DNA of 6,720 nt from Planctomycetaceae bacterium (lineage in GTDB: Bacteria > Planctomycetota > Phycisphaerae > Phycisphaerales > SM1A02), in contig JAIYBS010000359.1 of the NCBI GenBank assembly GCA_027488415.1, forward strand, positions 1-6,720. Direction: 5' to 3'. Position numbers and translations under genes: made by a program. The notes below the pieces were generated by a model. That model was given only the letters and a program-made list of their open reading frames with translations. It searched no databases and was not told the DNA's origin. Positions 1 through 5,927 of the stretch are shown one piece after another (within the stretch, counting starts at the first letter, position 1; each line of letters starts with the position of its first letter).

Positions 1-2622
1 ACGTGCTGGCACGTCGACGACAAGGGCCGCGCCTGCGGGAAGCCGATCCGCGCCACGGCGCCGACGCAGATCGTCGACTCGCTGCTCGCCTCGGACGGCG
101 CGCGCATGATGCTCTGCGCCCCGGTGGTGCGGCGGAAGAAGGGATTCCACAAGGAGGTCCTCGAGGCGCTCGCGAAGCAGGGCCTCGTCCGCGCCCGCGT
201 GAACGGCAGCGTGATCGACGTGCGCGAGGCGCTGAAGGCGGGCGGCGAGAACCCGCTCGGGCTCGGCCGCTACGAGATGCACGACATCGAGGCCGTGGTC
301 GACCGCGTCGTCGCGCGCGCCGAGGACCGCCAGCGCATCGCCGAGAGCGTCGAGACGGCGCTCAAGCTCGGCGAGGGCAACCTGCTCGTCCTCGTCGAGG
401 GGCCGGAGGGCACGTGGGCCGAGCACCGCTACAGCGAGCGGTTCAGCTGCCCGGACCACCCCGAGTGCGCGCTCGAGGAGCTCGAGCCGCGCATCTTCAG
501 CTTCAACAGCCCGCAGGGCGCGTGCCCGACGTGCGCCGGCCTCGGCCACGTGCAGGAGTTCGACGAGTCGCTGGTGGTTCCCGACGCGACCGTCCCGTTC
601 AGCGAGGCCATCGAGCCCTGGCGCCGCAACGGCCCGCGCATGAACATGTTCTACGCGCGCGCCATCCGGAACTTCGGCGCGTTCTTCAAGCTGAAGCCGT
701 CGACGCCGTTCGACAAGCTGCCCGCGAAGGTCCGCGGCTACCTGATGAACGGCATCCCCGAGAGGGAGCGCGAGGCGCTCGGCGGGAAGTTCGAGGGCGT
801 GCTGCCCAACCTCAAGCGGCGCTTCGAGGAGAGCGAGAGCGAGTTCGTCAAGGAGCGCCTGCTCGCCTACATGAGCGCGGCGCCCTGCCCCGCGTGCGCG
901 GGCAGCCGGCTCAAGCCCGCGTCGCTCGCGGTGAGGCTCCGCAGCGGCACCCTCGGCGTCAGCATCGCCGACGCCACCGCGATGAGCATCGAGCGCGCGC
1001 TCGGCTTCTTCTCGAGCCTCGAGCTCGGCGCGATGGAGCGGAAGATCGCCGAGCCCGTCCTCAAGGAGATCGACGCGCGGCTCGGGTTCCTCGCGAGCGT
1101 CGGCCTCGGCTACCTGACGCTCGACCGGTCGTCGGGCACGCTCTCGGGCGGCGAGGCGCAGCGGATCCGGCTCGCCACGCAGGTCGGCAGCGGGCTCGTC
1201 GGCGTCGCGTACGTCCTCGACGAGCCGACGATCGGCCTGCACCAGCGCGACAACGACCGCCTGCTCGCCACGCTGCGGCGCCTCGCGGACATCGGCAACA
1301 CGGTGCTCGTCGTCGAGCACGACGAGGACGTGATCCGCGCCGCCGACCACCTCGTCGACGTCGGCCCCGGCCCCGGCCGCCACGGCGGGCGCATCGTCGC
1401 GCAGGGCTCGGTGGACGACGTCGCCCGCAGCGCCGACAGCCTCACCGGGGCCTACCTCTCGGGCCGGCGCGCGATCGCCGTGCCGGCGAAGCGCCGGCCG
1501 CTCTCCGAGGACCGCGCCATCGTCGTGAAGGGCGCGCGCGAGAACAACCTGAAGTCGGTCGACGCGGCGTTCCCGCTCGGCGGGCTCGTCTGCGTGACGG
1601 GCGTCAGCGGCAGCGGAAAGAGCACGCTCGTCTCCGACATCCTGCTGAAGGCCGCGCAGAAGCACGTGCACGGCACCAAGTGCGTGCCCGGCGCGCACGA
1701 CCGGGTGAACGGCCTCGCCGGCATCGAGCGCGTGGTCGAGGTGGACCAGAGCCCGATCGGCCGCACCCCGCGGTCGAACCCGGCGACCTACACCGGCATC
1801 TTCGACGAGATCCGCAAGCACTTCGCGAAGGTCCCCGAGGCGAAGATCCGCGGCTACGAGCCGGGCCGCTTCAGCTTCAACGTCAAGGGCGGCCGCTGCG
1901 AGGCGTGCCAGGGCCAGGGCACGGTGAAGATCGAGATGCACTTCCTGCCCAACGTCTTCGTGGCCTGCGACACCTGCAAGGGCGCGCGCTACAACCGCGA
2001 GACGCTCGAGATCCGCTTCAAGGGGAAGTCGATCGCCGAGGTCCTCGACATGACCGTCGACGACGCGATCGCGCACTTCGACGCGTACCCGAAGGTCCGC
2101 GGGATGCTCGAGTGCCTCCGCGACGTGGGCCTCGGCTACATGCAGCTCGGCCAGGCGAGCACCACCGTCTCGGGCGGCGAGGCGCAGCGCATCAAGCTCG
2201 CGACCGAGCTCGGCAACATGTCGAGCGCCAGCACGCTCTACGTGCTCGACGAGCCGACCACGGGGCTCCACTTCGCCGACGTCGAGAAGCTGCTCGCGGT
2301 GCTCCAGCGCCTCGCCGACTCGGGCCACACGCTCGTCGTCATCGAGCACAGCCTCGACGTCGTCAAGTGCGCCGACTGGCTCGTCGACCTCGGCCCCGAG
2401 GGCGGCGAGCGAGGCGGCACGATCATCGCCACGGGCACGCCCGAGGACGTGGCGCGCAACCCCGCCTCGCACACGGGCCGCTACCTGAAGCCGATCCTCG
2501 AGCGCGCGGGGACGATGCCCGGCGGGCGCGGGGCCGTCACGCCTGCAGCCGCACCAGCTTCGCGTACTCGAGCACCAGCGTCTTCACGCCCACGGTCCGG
2601 AACGACACGCGCGCGCTCGTGA
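1..2622 (+). CDS. uvrA: UvrA, excinuclease ABC subunit A (5' partial)
   Basis: UvrA is the dimeric ABC-type ATPase that scans DNA for bulky lesions and loads UvrB in nucleotide excision repair. The reading frame is open from base 1, so the N-terminus, including the first Walker A, lies outside; comparison with E. coli UvrA suggests about 110-120 residues are missing. Visible codons (numbered from base 1) show the UvrB-binding region (about 17-145), a zinc module with Cys150, His153 or Cys156, Cys175 and Cys178, and first-half signature LSGGEAQRIRLA (381-392), Walker B VLDEP (405-409) and H-loop His440. The second half has Walker A GVSGSGKST (534-542), the zinc finger Cys633/636/656/659, signature SGGEAQR (724-730), Walker B VLDEP (748-752) and His783. 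The family normally ends near the LKPIL motif (829-833); here 40 more residues rich in Ala, Arg, Pro and Ser follow. The last 86 bp overlap the opposing helicase gene. Identification is essentially certain. Confidence 0.97.
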   Translation, partial: TCWHVDDKGRACGKPIRATAPTQIVDSLLASDGARMMLCAPVVRRKKGFHKEVLEALAKQGLVRARVNGSVIDVREALKAGGENPLGLGRYEMHDIEAVVDRVVARAEDRQRIAESVETALKLGEGNLLVLVEGPEGTWAEHRYSERFSCPDHPECALEELEPRIFSFNSPQGACPTCAGLGHVQEFDESLVVPDATVPFSEAIEPWRRNGPRMNMFYARAIRNFGAFFKLKPSTPFDKLPAKVRGYLMNGIPEREREALGGKFEGVLPNLKRRFEESESEFVKERLLAYMSAAPCPACAGSRLKPASLAVRLRSGTLGVSIADATAMSIERALGFFSSLELGAMERKIAEPVLKEIDARLGFLASVGLGYLTLDRSSGTLSGGEAQRIRLATQVGSGLVGVAYVLDEPTIGLHQRDNDRLLATLRRLADIGNTVLVVEHDEDVIRAADHLVDVGPGPGRHGGRIVAQGSVDDVARSADSLTGAYLSGRRAIAVPAKRRPLSEDRAIVVKGARENNLKSVDAAFPLGGLVCVTGVSGSGKSTLVSDILLKAAQKHVHGTKCVPGAHDRVNGLAGIERVVEVDQSPIGRTPRSNPATYTGIFDEIRKHFAKVPEAKIRGYEPGRFSFNVKGGRCEACQGQGTVKIEMHFLPNVFVACDTCKGARYNRETLEIRFKGKSIAEVLDMTVDDAIAHFDAYPKVRGMLECLRDVGLGYMQLGQASTTVSGGEAQRIKLATELGNMSSASTLYVLDEPTTGLHFADVEKLLAVLQRLADSGHTLVVIEHSLDVVKCADWLVDLGPEGGERGGTIIATGTPEDVARNPASHTGRYLKPILERAGTMPGGRGAVTPAAAPASRTRAPASSRPRSGTTRARS

Positions 2623-4810
2623 CGCTGCCGCGCGGCAGGATCGCCTGCACGGTGCCGACGCCGAAGAGCGGGTGCTTCACCAGGCAGCCCACGGGGAACT
2701 GGCTGCCGAGGCCGCGCGGCGCGTCGAACTCGTCGGCCCAGGGCTCGTCGACCCCGTCCGCGTCCATGCCGGACATCCAGCCGCCGGCGAGGTCCTCGCG
2801 CTCGACGTTCGCCTCGGCGATCTCGCGGAGGAACTCGCTCTCCATCGAGCTCATCCGCATGCCGCGGACGGTGCGGTTGGCGGCGTAGGTCATCAGCAGC
2901 CGGCGCTTGGCGCGCGTCATGCCGACGAAGCAGAGCCGGCGCTCCTCCTCGATGTCGTCGCCGCCCTCGCGCGCCCGCGCGTGCGGCAAGAGGCCCTCCT
3001 CGCAGCCGACCATCGCGACGAGCTCGAACTCGAGCCCCTTCGCCGCGTGCAGAGTCATCAGCGTCACCGCGCCGCTGTCGGCGTCGTACGCGTCGGAGTC
3101 GGCCACCAGCGCCACCGACTGCAGGAACCCCTGCAGCGCGCGCAGCAAGGTCGGCGCCGCGCCGGCCGGGTCCTCGGGAAGCTCGAAGTCGCCGGCCGCG
3201 TTCACCACCTCGTCGAGGTTCGCGCGCCGCTGGTCGAGGTCGTCGCCGTCCGCGCCGTCGGCGAACTCGCGCAGGCCGCTCTCGTCGAGCACCATCTCGA
3301 CGAACGCCGCGAGCGCGTCCGGCTCGCCCTGCTCGAGCACGCCGCGCCAGCGCCGGACCATCGCGCCGAATTCGTCGATCCGCTTTGCCGTCCGGTCCGC
3401 GACGCCCGCGTCCCGCGCGAGCCGCAGCGCCTCGAGGAGCGGCATGCCGCGCATGAGCGCGGTGCGCTCGATCTTGGCGAGCGAGCTGTCGCCGATGCCG
3501 CGCGCCGGAACGTTCACGATCCGCGCGCACGCCACGTCGTCCGCCGCGTTGGCGACGACGCGCAGGTACGCGATCAGGTCCTTGACCTCCTTGCGCTCGA
3601 AGAACGCGGTGCCGCGCACGATGCGGTACGGCACCTGGCGCCGCCGCAGCGCGTCCTCGACGACGCGGCTGAGCGCGTTCATCCGGTAGAGCACCGCCAT
3701 CTCGCGCCACGGCGTGCCCGCCGCGTTCGCCGAGACGATCGCCTTCGCGACCTCGTCGGCCTCCGTGTGCTCGTCGGCGGTGCGCACCACGCGGATGCGC
3801 TCGCCCTCGCCGAGCCCGGTGTAGAGCGGCTTCGCCTTCCGCCGCTTGTTGTGGCGGATCAGCGAGTCGGCCGCCGCCACGACGTGCTCGGTCGACCGGA
3901 AGTTCTCGCCGAGCGCCACGGTCACGGCGCCGCCGAAGCTCTCCTCGAAGTCGAGGATGTTCCGGATGTCCGCGCCGCGCCAGCGGTAGATCGACTGGTC
4001 CGGGTCGCCGACGACGCAGATGTTGCGGTGCTCGCCGGCGATGTGCCGCGCGATCGCGAACTGCGCCCGGTTGGTGTCCTGGTACTCGTCGATGAGCACG
4101 TAGCGGTAGCGGCCCGCAGCGACCGCGCGCAGCTGCGCGTTCCGCTCGAGGCTCTGCGCGGTGCGCATCAGGAGGTCGTCGAAGTCGAGGGCCTTGTTCC
4201 GCTGCAGGATCCGCTCGTAGGCCGAGTACGCCTTCGCCACCTGCCGCGCCGAGAAGTCGGTCGCCGCGGCCGCGAACGCCTCGGCGTCGAGCAGCTGGTT
4301 CTTCGCCGCGCTCACCTTGGCGTGCACCGCGGAGGGCTGGAAGTTCTTCGCGTCGAGCCCCGCCTCCGCGACGGCCGACTTCATCGCGGCCTTCTGGTCG
4401 TCGGCGTCGTAGATCACGAAGTCCGGGTCGATGCCGCAGTCGACGGCGTGCCGGCGCAGGAACATCGCGCAGAACGCGTGGAACGTGCTCACGACCAGGC
4501 CGCGGCGGCCGGGCACGTGCGCGGGCACCATCTCCTCGACGCGCTTCTTCATCTCGCCGGCGGCCTTGTTCGTGAAGGTCAGCGCGAGGATCTGCCACGC
4601 CGGGATGCCGAGCGCGACGAGCCGCGCGACGCGGCGCGTGATGACGCGCGTCTTGCCCGAGCCGGGGCCCGCGAGCACGAGGAGCGGCCCGTCGACGTGC
4701 GACACCGCCGTGCGCTGGTCCGCGGTCAGCCCCTCGAGGAAGGAGTCCGGGTCGAGGTCCGGGGCGCGGACGGGGGCGGATTCCTCGTGTTCTTCTTCGG
4801 AAAACAGCAT
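2537..4810 (-). CDS. uvrD: UvrD/PcrA-type 3'-5' superfamily 1A DNA helicase
   Basis: This 757-residue ATP-dependent helicase should unwind DNA 3' to 5', removing the incised oligonucleotide in excision repair and acting in mismatch repair, clearance of RecA filaments or conflicts with transcription. All family motifs are present in order: Q motif LTADQRTAV (28-36), Walker A GPGSGKTR (48-55), Ia LTFTNKAAGEM (77-87), II LIDEYQDTN (239-247), III VVGDPDQSIYRWRGAD (266-281), IV GENFRS (301-306), V TLMTLHAAKGLEFE (583-596) and VI RRLCFVGMTRAKRRL (624-638). Residues about 707-755 form a Tudor-like C-terminal domain (VKHPLFGVGTV), the module by which PcrA/UvrD contacts RNA polymerase. Length fits the family (about 720-750). 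The start at 4810 is chosen because GGAGG lies 7 nt upstream; the frame stays open to an ATG at 4888, but those 26 residues look non-coding. UvrD and PcrA cannot be told apart here. No terminator hairpin with a T-run follows the stop. Confidence 0.94.
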   Translation of the reverse strand: MLFSEEEHEESAPVRAPDLDPDSFLEGLTADQRTAVSHVDGPLLVLAGPGSGKTRVITRRVARLVALGIPAWQILALTFTNKAAGEMKKRVEEMVPAHVPGRRGLVVSTFHAFCAMFLRRHAVDCGIDPDFVIYDADDQKAAMKSAVAEAGLDAKNFQPSAVHAKVSAAKNQLLDAEAFAAAATDFSARQVAKAYSAYERILQRNKALDFDDLLMRTAQSLERNAQLRAVAAGRYRYVLIDEYQDTNRAQFAIARHIAGEHRNICVVGDPDQSIYRWRGADIRNILDFEESFGGAVTVALGENFRSTEHVVAAADSLIRHNKRRKAKPLYTGLGEGERIRVVRTADEHTEADEVAKAIVSANAAGTPWREMAVLYRMNALSRVVEDALRRRQVPYRIVRGTAFFERKEVKDLIAYLRVVANAADDVACARIVNVPARGIGDSSLAKIERTALMRGMPLLEALRLARDAGVADRTAKRIDEFGAMVRRWRGVLEQGEPDALAAFVEMVLDESGLREFADGADGDDLDQRRANLDEVVNAAGDFELPEDPAGAAPTLLRALQGFLQSVALVADSDAYDADSGAVTLMTLHAAKGLEFELVAMVGCEEGLLPHARAREGGDDIEEERRLCFVGMTRAKRRLLMTYAANRTVRGMRMSSMESEFLREIAEANVEREDLAGGWMSGMDADGVDEPWADEFDAPRGLGSQFPVGCLVKHPLFGVGTVQAILPRGSVTSARVSFRTVGVKTLVLEYAKLVRLQA

Positions 4811-4817
4811 TCGCGTG

Positions 4818-4822
4818 CCTCC
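4818..4822 (-). promoter_or_regulatory. Ribosome binding site of the UvrD-type helicase
   Basis: Read on the minus strand this is GGAGG, a perfect Shine-Dalgarno core, 7 nt before the ATG at 4810. It decides the start in favour of MLFSEEE rather than the in-frame ATG 78 bp further upstream at 4888. Confidence 0.85.
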
Positions 4823-4849
4823 ATGCGTCGCGGCGGTGGGTCGGGCGAG

Positions 4850-4879
4850 TCTAGAAGACAGGCTCCGACACGCTGTCCA
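4850..4879 (-). promoter_or_regulatory. Weak candidate promoter for the UvrD-type helicase
   Basis: On the minus strand TGGACA (4879-4874, 5 of 6 to TTGACA) is followed after 18 bp by TCTAGA (4855-4850, only 3 of 6 to TATAAT). A start near 4843 would give a leader of about 33 nt. The -10 is poor, so this is tentative. Confidence 0.25.
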
Positions 4880-4932
4880 CATCCGCAAATCCGCGGTCTG
4901 CGACCTTCACAAAACCTAAACCCCGTCTCCGG

Positions 4933-4964
4933 ATCGACTTGCGACGGTGTGTCAGAAAGTCGAT
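4933..4964. repeat. Perfect 8-bp inverted repeat over the dcd promoter candidate
   Basis: ATCGACTT (4933-4940) and AAGTCGAT (4957-4964) are exact reverse complements separated by 16 bp. Inside them a smaller GAC/GTC pair (4943-4945 and 4951-4953) adds further dyad symmetry. The arms overlap the -35 and -10 hexamers of the candidate promoter, as expected of a dimeric repressor operator; a hairpin in RNA is the alternative. The repeat is seen directly; its role is inferred. Confidence 0.6.
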
Positions 4965-4967
4965 AAA
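4939..4967 (+). promoter_or_regulatory. Candidate sigma70-type promoter for dcd
   Basis: TTGCGA (4939-4944) and GATAAA (4962-4967) are separated by exactly 17 bp; each matches 4 of 6 bases of the classical -35 and -10 hexamers. It is the best such pair I found on this strand between the two genes. Transcription would begin near 4974, giving a leader of roughly 220 nt that includes all the hairpins upstream of dcd. The match is by eye, and sigma-factor preferences of the organism are unknown. Confidence 0.4.
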
Positions 4968-5024
4968 AACGACAACCCGCCTGCTTGCACCCACAACCGG
5001 TAGGGGTACCATGACCGCCACGCC

Positions 5025-5037
5025 CCACCGTTGGTGG
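5025..5037 (+). repeat. Short inverted repeat in the dcd leader
   Basis: CCACC (5025-5029) and GGTGG (5033-5037) can form a 5-bp stem with a GTT loop, followed by TTT. It is short, and in this base composition such a repeat can arise by chance. It could be a weak attenuator-like hairpin, but the T-run is too short to call a terminator. Confidence 0.3.
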
Positions 5038-5057
5038 TTTGCGGCTGGGCGAATCAT

Positions 5058-5103
5058 ACCAAACATTTGCCGAACAGGCAGTGTCTGGACCAAACAAGCG
5101 GTG
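5058..5103 (+). repeat. Phased CRAACA direct repeats upstream of dcd
   Basis: ACCAAACA occurs twice exactly, at 5058-5065 and 5089-5096, 31 bp apart. A related CGAACA lies between them at 5071-5076. The stretch 5071-5083 matches 5091-5103 at 10 of 13 positions, all three differences being A/G changes, at a 20-bp offset. The CRAACA cores thus begin at 5060, 5071 and 5091, offsets of 11 and 20 bp, close to one and two helical turns. The middle copy lies in the loop of a small stem, TGCC/GGCA (5068-5071 with 5077-5080). This suggests a regulator bound on one face of DNA, but no known box is recognised. Confidence 0.4.
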
Positions 5104-5104
5104 A

Positions 5105-5122
5105 CCGGCACGGAGGTGCCGG
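5105..5122 (+). repeat. Strong hairpin with GGAG tetraloop in the dcd leader
   Basis: CCGGCAC (5105-5111) and GTGCCGG (5116-5122) form a perfect 7-bp GC-rich stem closed by the loop GGAG (5112-5115). It is not followed by a T-run, so it is not an intrinsic terminator. A GGA in an exposed loop preceded by A-N is the type of site bound by CsrA/RsmA proteins; alternatively it may simply be a structural or DNA operator element. Confidence 0.55.
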
Positions 5123-5160
5123 AAGCAGGTGTCGTGGGCGGTGTTGAGTGCAGCTTTCGT

Positions 5161-5177
5161 CGGACCAGGAAGGTCCG
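5161..5177 (+). repeat. Hairpin with AGGAA loop just upstream of the dcd ribosome binding site
   Basis: CGGACC (5161-5166) and GGTCCG (5172-5177) form a perfect 6-bp stem with loop AGGAA. TGCA at 5149-5152 can also pair with TGCA at 5178-5181, stacking on the stem with an 8-nt bulge and reaching the first base of the AAGGGG ribosome binding site. The loop and right arm carry AGGAAGG, a decoy Shine-Dalgarno. The position suggests translational control of dcd; this is inferred. Confidence 0.55.
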
Positions 5178-5180
5178 TGC

Positions 5181-5186
5181 AAGGGG
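5181..5186 (+). promoter_or_regulatory. Ribosome binding site of dcd
   Basis: AAGGGG lies 7 nt before the ATG at 5194 and supports that start. It is an imperfect Shine-Dalgarno. A closer match to the consensus, AGGAAGG at 5167-5173, is too far upstream (20 nt) and sits in the loop and right arm of a hairpin, so pairing there could influence initiation. Confidence 0.7.
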
Positions 5187-5193
5187 TCGGGCA

Positions 5194-5799
5194 ATGAGCA
5201 TCCTGTGCGACACGCAGATCCGCGACACGGTGCGGATCGAGCCTTTCGCCGACAACGTCAAGCGGCCCGGCACCGTCTCGTTCGGCGTGTCGAGCTACGG
5301 CTACGACGTGCGCGTCGGCACCAAGTTCAAGGTGTTCACCAACGCCACGAGCGGCGGCACGGCGATCGTCGATCCGAAGGCCTTCACGAACGACCTCTTC
5401 ATCACGATCGACACGGCGGTCACCGGCAAGGACCACATCGTGATCCCGCCGAACTCGTTCGCGCTCGCCGAGACGGTCGAGACGATCGACGTGCCGCGCG
5501 ACGTGCTCGCGATCTGCGTCGGCAAGAGCACCTACGCGCGCTGCGGCATCATCGTGAACGTCACCCCGCTCGAGCCGGAGTGGCGCGGCAAGGTGACGAT
5601 CGAGATCAGCAACACCACCCCGCTTCCCGCCAAGATCTACGCCAACGAGGGGATCGCCCAGATGATCTTCCTCAAGGCCGAGAAGGCCTGTGCCGTGAGC
5701 TATGCCGACAAGGGCGGCAAGTACCAGGACCAGGCCGGACTGACCCTGCCCCGCGTCGACGGCATGCCGTTCGCCGACGGGACCCCGAACAAGCCTTGA
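5194..5799 (+). CDS. dcd: dCTP deaminase
   Basis: Dcd deaminates dCTP to dUTP, which dUTPase turns into dUMP for thymidylate synthesis; the enzyme is a cytosolic homotrimer of the dUTPase fold. The 201-residue product has the family landmarks: IEPF (15-18), SSYGYDVR (33-40), VDPKAF (59-64), IPPNSFALA (84-92), GKSTYARCG (110-118) with the Ser112 and Arg116 expected at the active site, VNVTPLEPEW (121-130), the presumed catalytic Glu137 in VTIEIS, NTTPLPAKIYANEGIAQ (140-156) and the C-terminal KYQDQAGLTLPR (176-187) that closes over the nucleotide. It resembles the SYGYD branch of the family (as in Burkholderia) more than E. coli Dcd. ATG 5194 is chosen because AAGGGG lies 7 nt upstream and MSI...IR matches the usual N-terminus; the frame is open further upstream, including an ATG at 5011, but that stretch is unlike protein of this family. 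Whether it also hydrolyses dUTP cannot be read from sequence. nrdJ follows after 128 bp. Confidence 0.96.
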   Translation: MSILCDTQIRDTVRIEPFADNVKRPGTVSFGVSSYGYDVRVGTKFKVFTNATSGGTAIVDPKAFTNDLFITIDTAVTGKDHIVIPPNSFALAETVETIDVPRDVLAICVGKSTYARCGIIVNVTPLEPEWRGKVTIEISNTTPLPAKIYANEGIAQMIFLKAEKACAVSYADKGGKYQDQAGLTLPRVDGMPFADGTPNKP

Positions 5800-5927
5800 C
5801 ACCCGACCCAGGGCGGCCTGCACGCGCACGCGTGTCGCCGTCGAACGTACCCACGACCACGAAGTTCCCAGCACCCAGCGCGCAGGCATCGCGCGCCTGA
5901 CCCCGAGAGAGACACGGAAGAACCCCC
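5800..5927 (+). other. dcd-nrdJ intergenic gap
   Basis: These 128 bp between the dcd stop and the nrdJ ATG contain no supported gene. They include an inverted repeat, GCGCGC (5878-5883) and GCGCGC (5891-5896) with a 7-nt loop, and an 8-bp palindrome CACGCGTG (5827-5834). Neither is followed by a T-run, so no intrinsic terminator separates the genes. No convincing promoter was found: a perfect TTGACA overlaps the dcd stop (5796-5801) but has no acceptable -10 partner. Co-transcription of dcd and nrdJ is therefore plausible but unproven. Confidence 0.6.
5916..5920 (+). promoter_or_regulatory. Ribosome binding site of nrdJ
   Basis: GGAAG with a 7-nt spacer to the ATG at 5928. It is moderately strong and fits the start supported by the conserved NrdJ N-terminus. 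Confidence 0.65.

Larger units (their letters stand above)
4811..5193. other. Divergent intergenic control region between helicase gene and dcd
   Basis: This 383-bp stretch contains no gene that I can support. Its middle part (about 4890-5100) is visibly richer in A and T than the surrounding genes, with runs such as AAAACCTAAA and GATAAAAAC. It must hold the start signals for both the leftward helicase gene and rightward dcd. It contains a candidate promoter in each direction, an 8-bp inverted repeat around the rightward one, phased CRAACA repeats and at least three potential hairpins upstream of dcd, listed separately. No cobalamin riboswitch B12 box and no AT-rich NrdR box are recognisable. 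Confidence 0.8.

Noticed and set aside
3..2888. Very long open frame on the + strand over uvrA, Arg/Pro-rich product
   Set aside because: It is an out-of-frame shadow of uvrA: the protein is low in hydrophobic residues and shows no motif, while frame 1 contains complete UvrA motifs.
4873..4881. DnaA-box-like CTGTCCACA
   Set aside because: A single 7-of-9 match to TTATCCACA, with no cluster and no AT-rich unwinding region.
4811..4888. N-terminal extension of the helicase to an ATG at 4888
   Set aside because: The 26 extra residues have no family resemblance, and the ATG at 4810 has a perfect GGAGG at 7 nt.
2672..4966. Long open frame on the + strand opposite the helicase gene
   Set aside because: It is antisense to a gene with every superfamily 1 helicase motif. 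High GC content removes stop codons from other frames, and the product is biased and motif-free.
4939..5193. N-terminal extension of dcd, open in frame from 4939 with an ATG at 5011
   Set aside because: Dcd proteins begin close to MSI...IR. The upstream stretch encodes no recognisable domain and contains the promoter candidate and hairpins.
4973..5193. Cobalamin riboswitch, suspected because NrdJ uses adenosylcobalamin
   Set aside because: No B12 box (AGCCAGGAGACCTGCC-like) or GCCACTG core is present, and the downstream gene is dcd rather than a B12-replaceable enzyme.
4811..5193. LexA/SOS box near the helicase gene
   Set aside because: No CTGT-N8-ACAG or GAAC-N4-GTTC pattern. The ACAG...CTGT near 4857-4876 is in the wrong orientation and spacing. 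A lineage-specific box cannot be excluded.
5796..5824. Promoter for nrdJ starting with a perfect TTGACA
   Set aside because: The TTGACA overlaps the dcd stop, and the position 17 bp later (TGCACG) matches only 2 of 6 bases of a -10.
5878..5896. Terminator between dcd and nrdJ
   Set aside because: The GCGCGC/GCGCGC stem has no following T-run, and alternating GC repeats are expected by chance in this composition.
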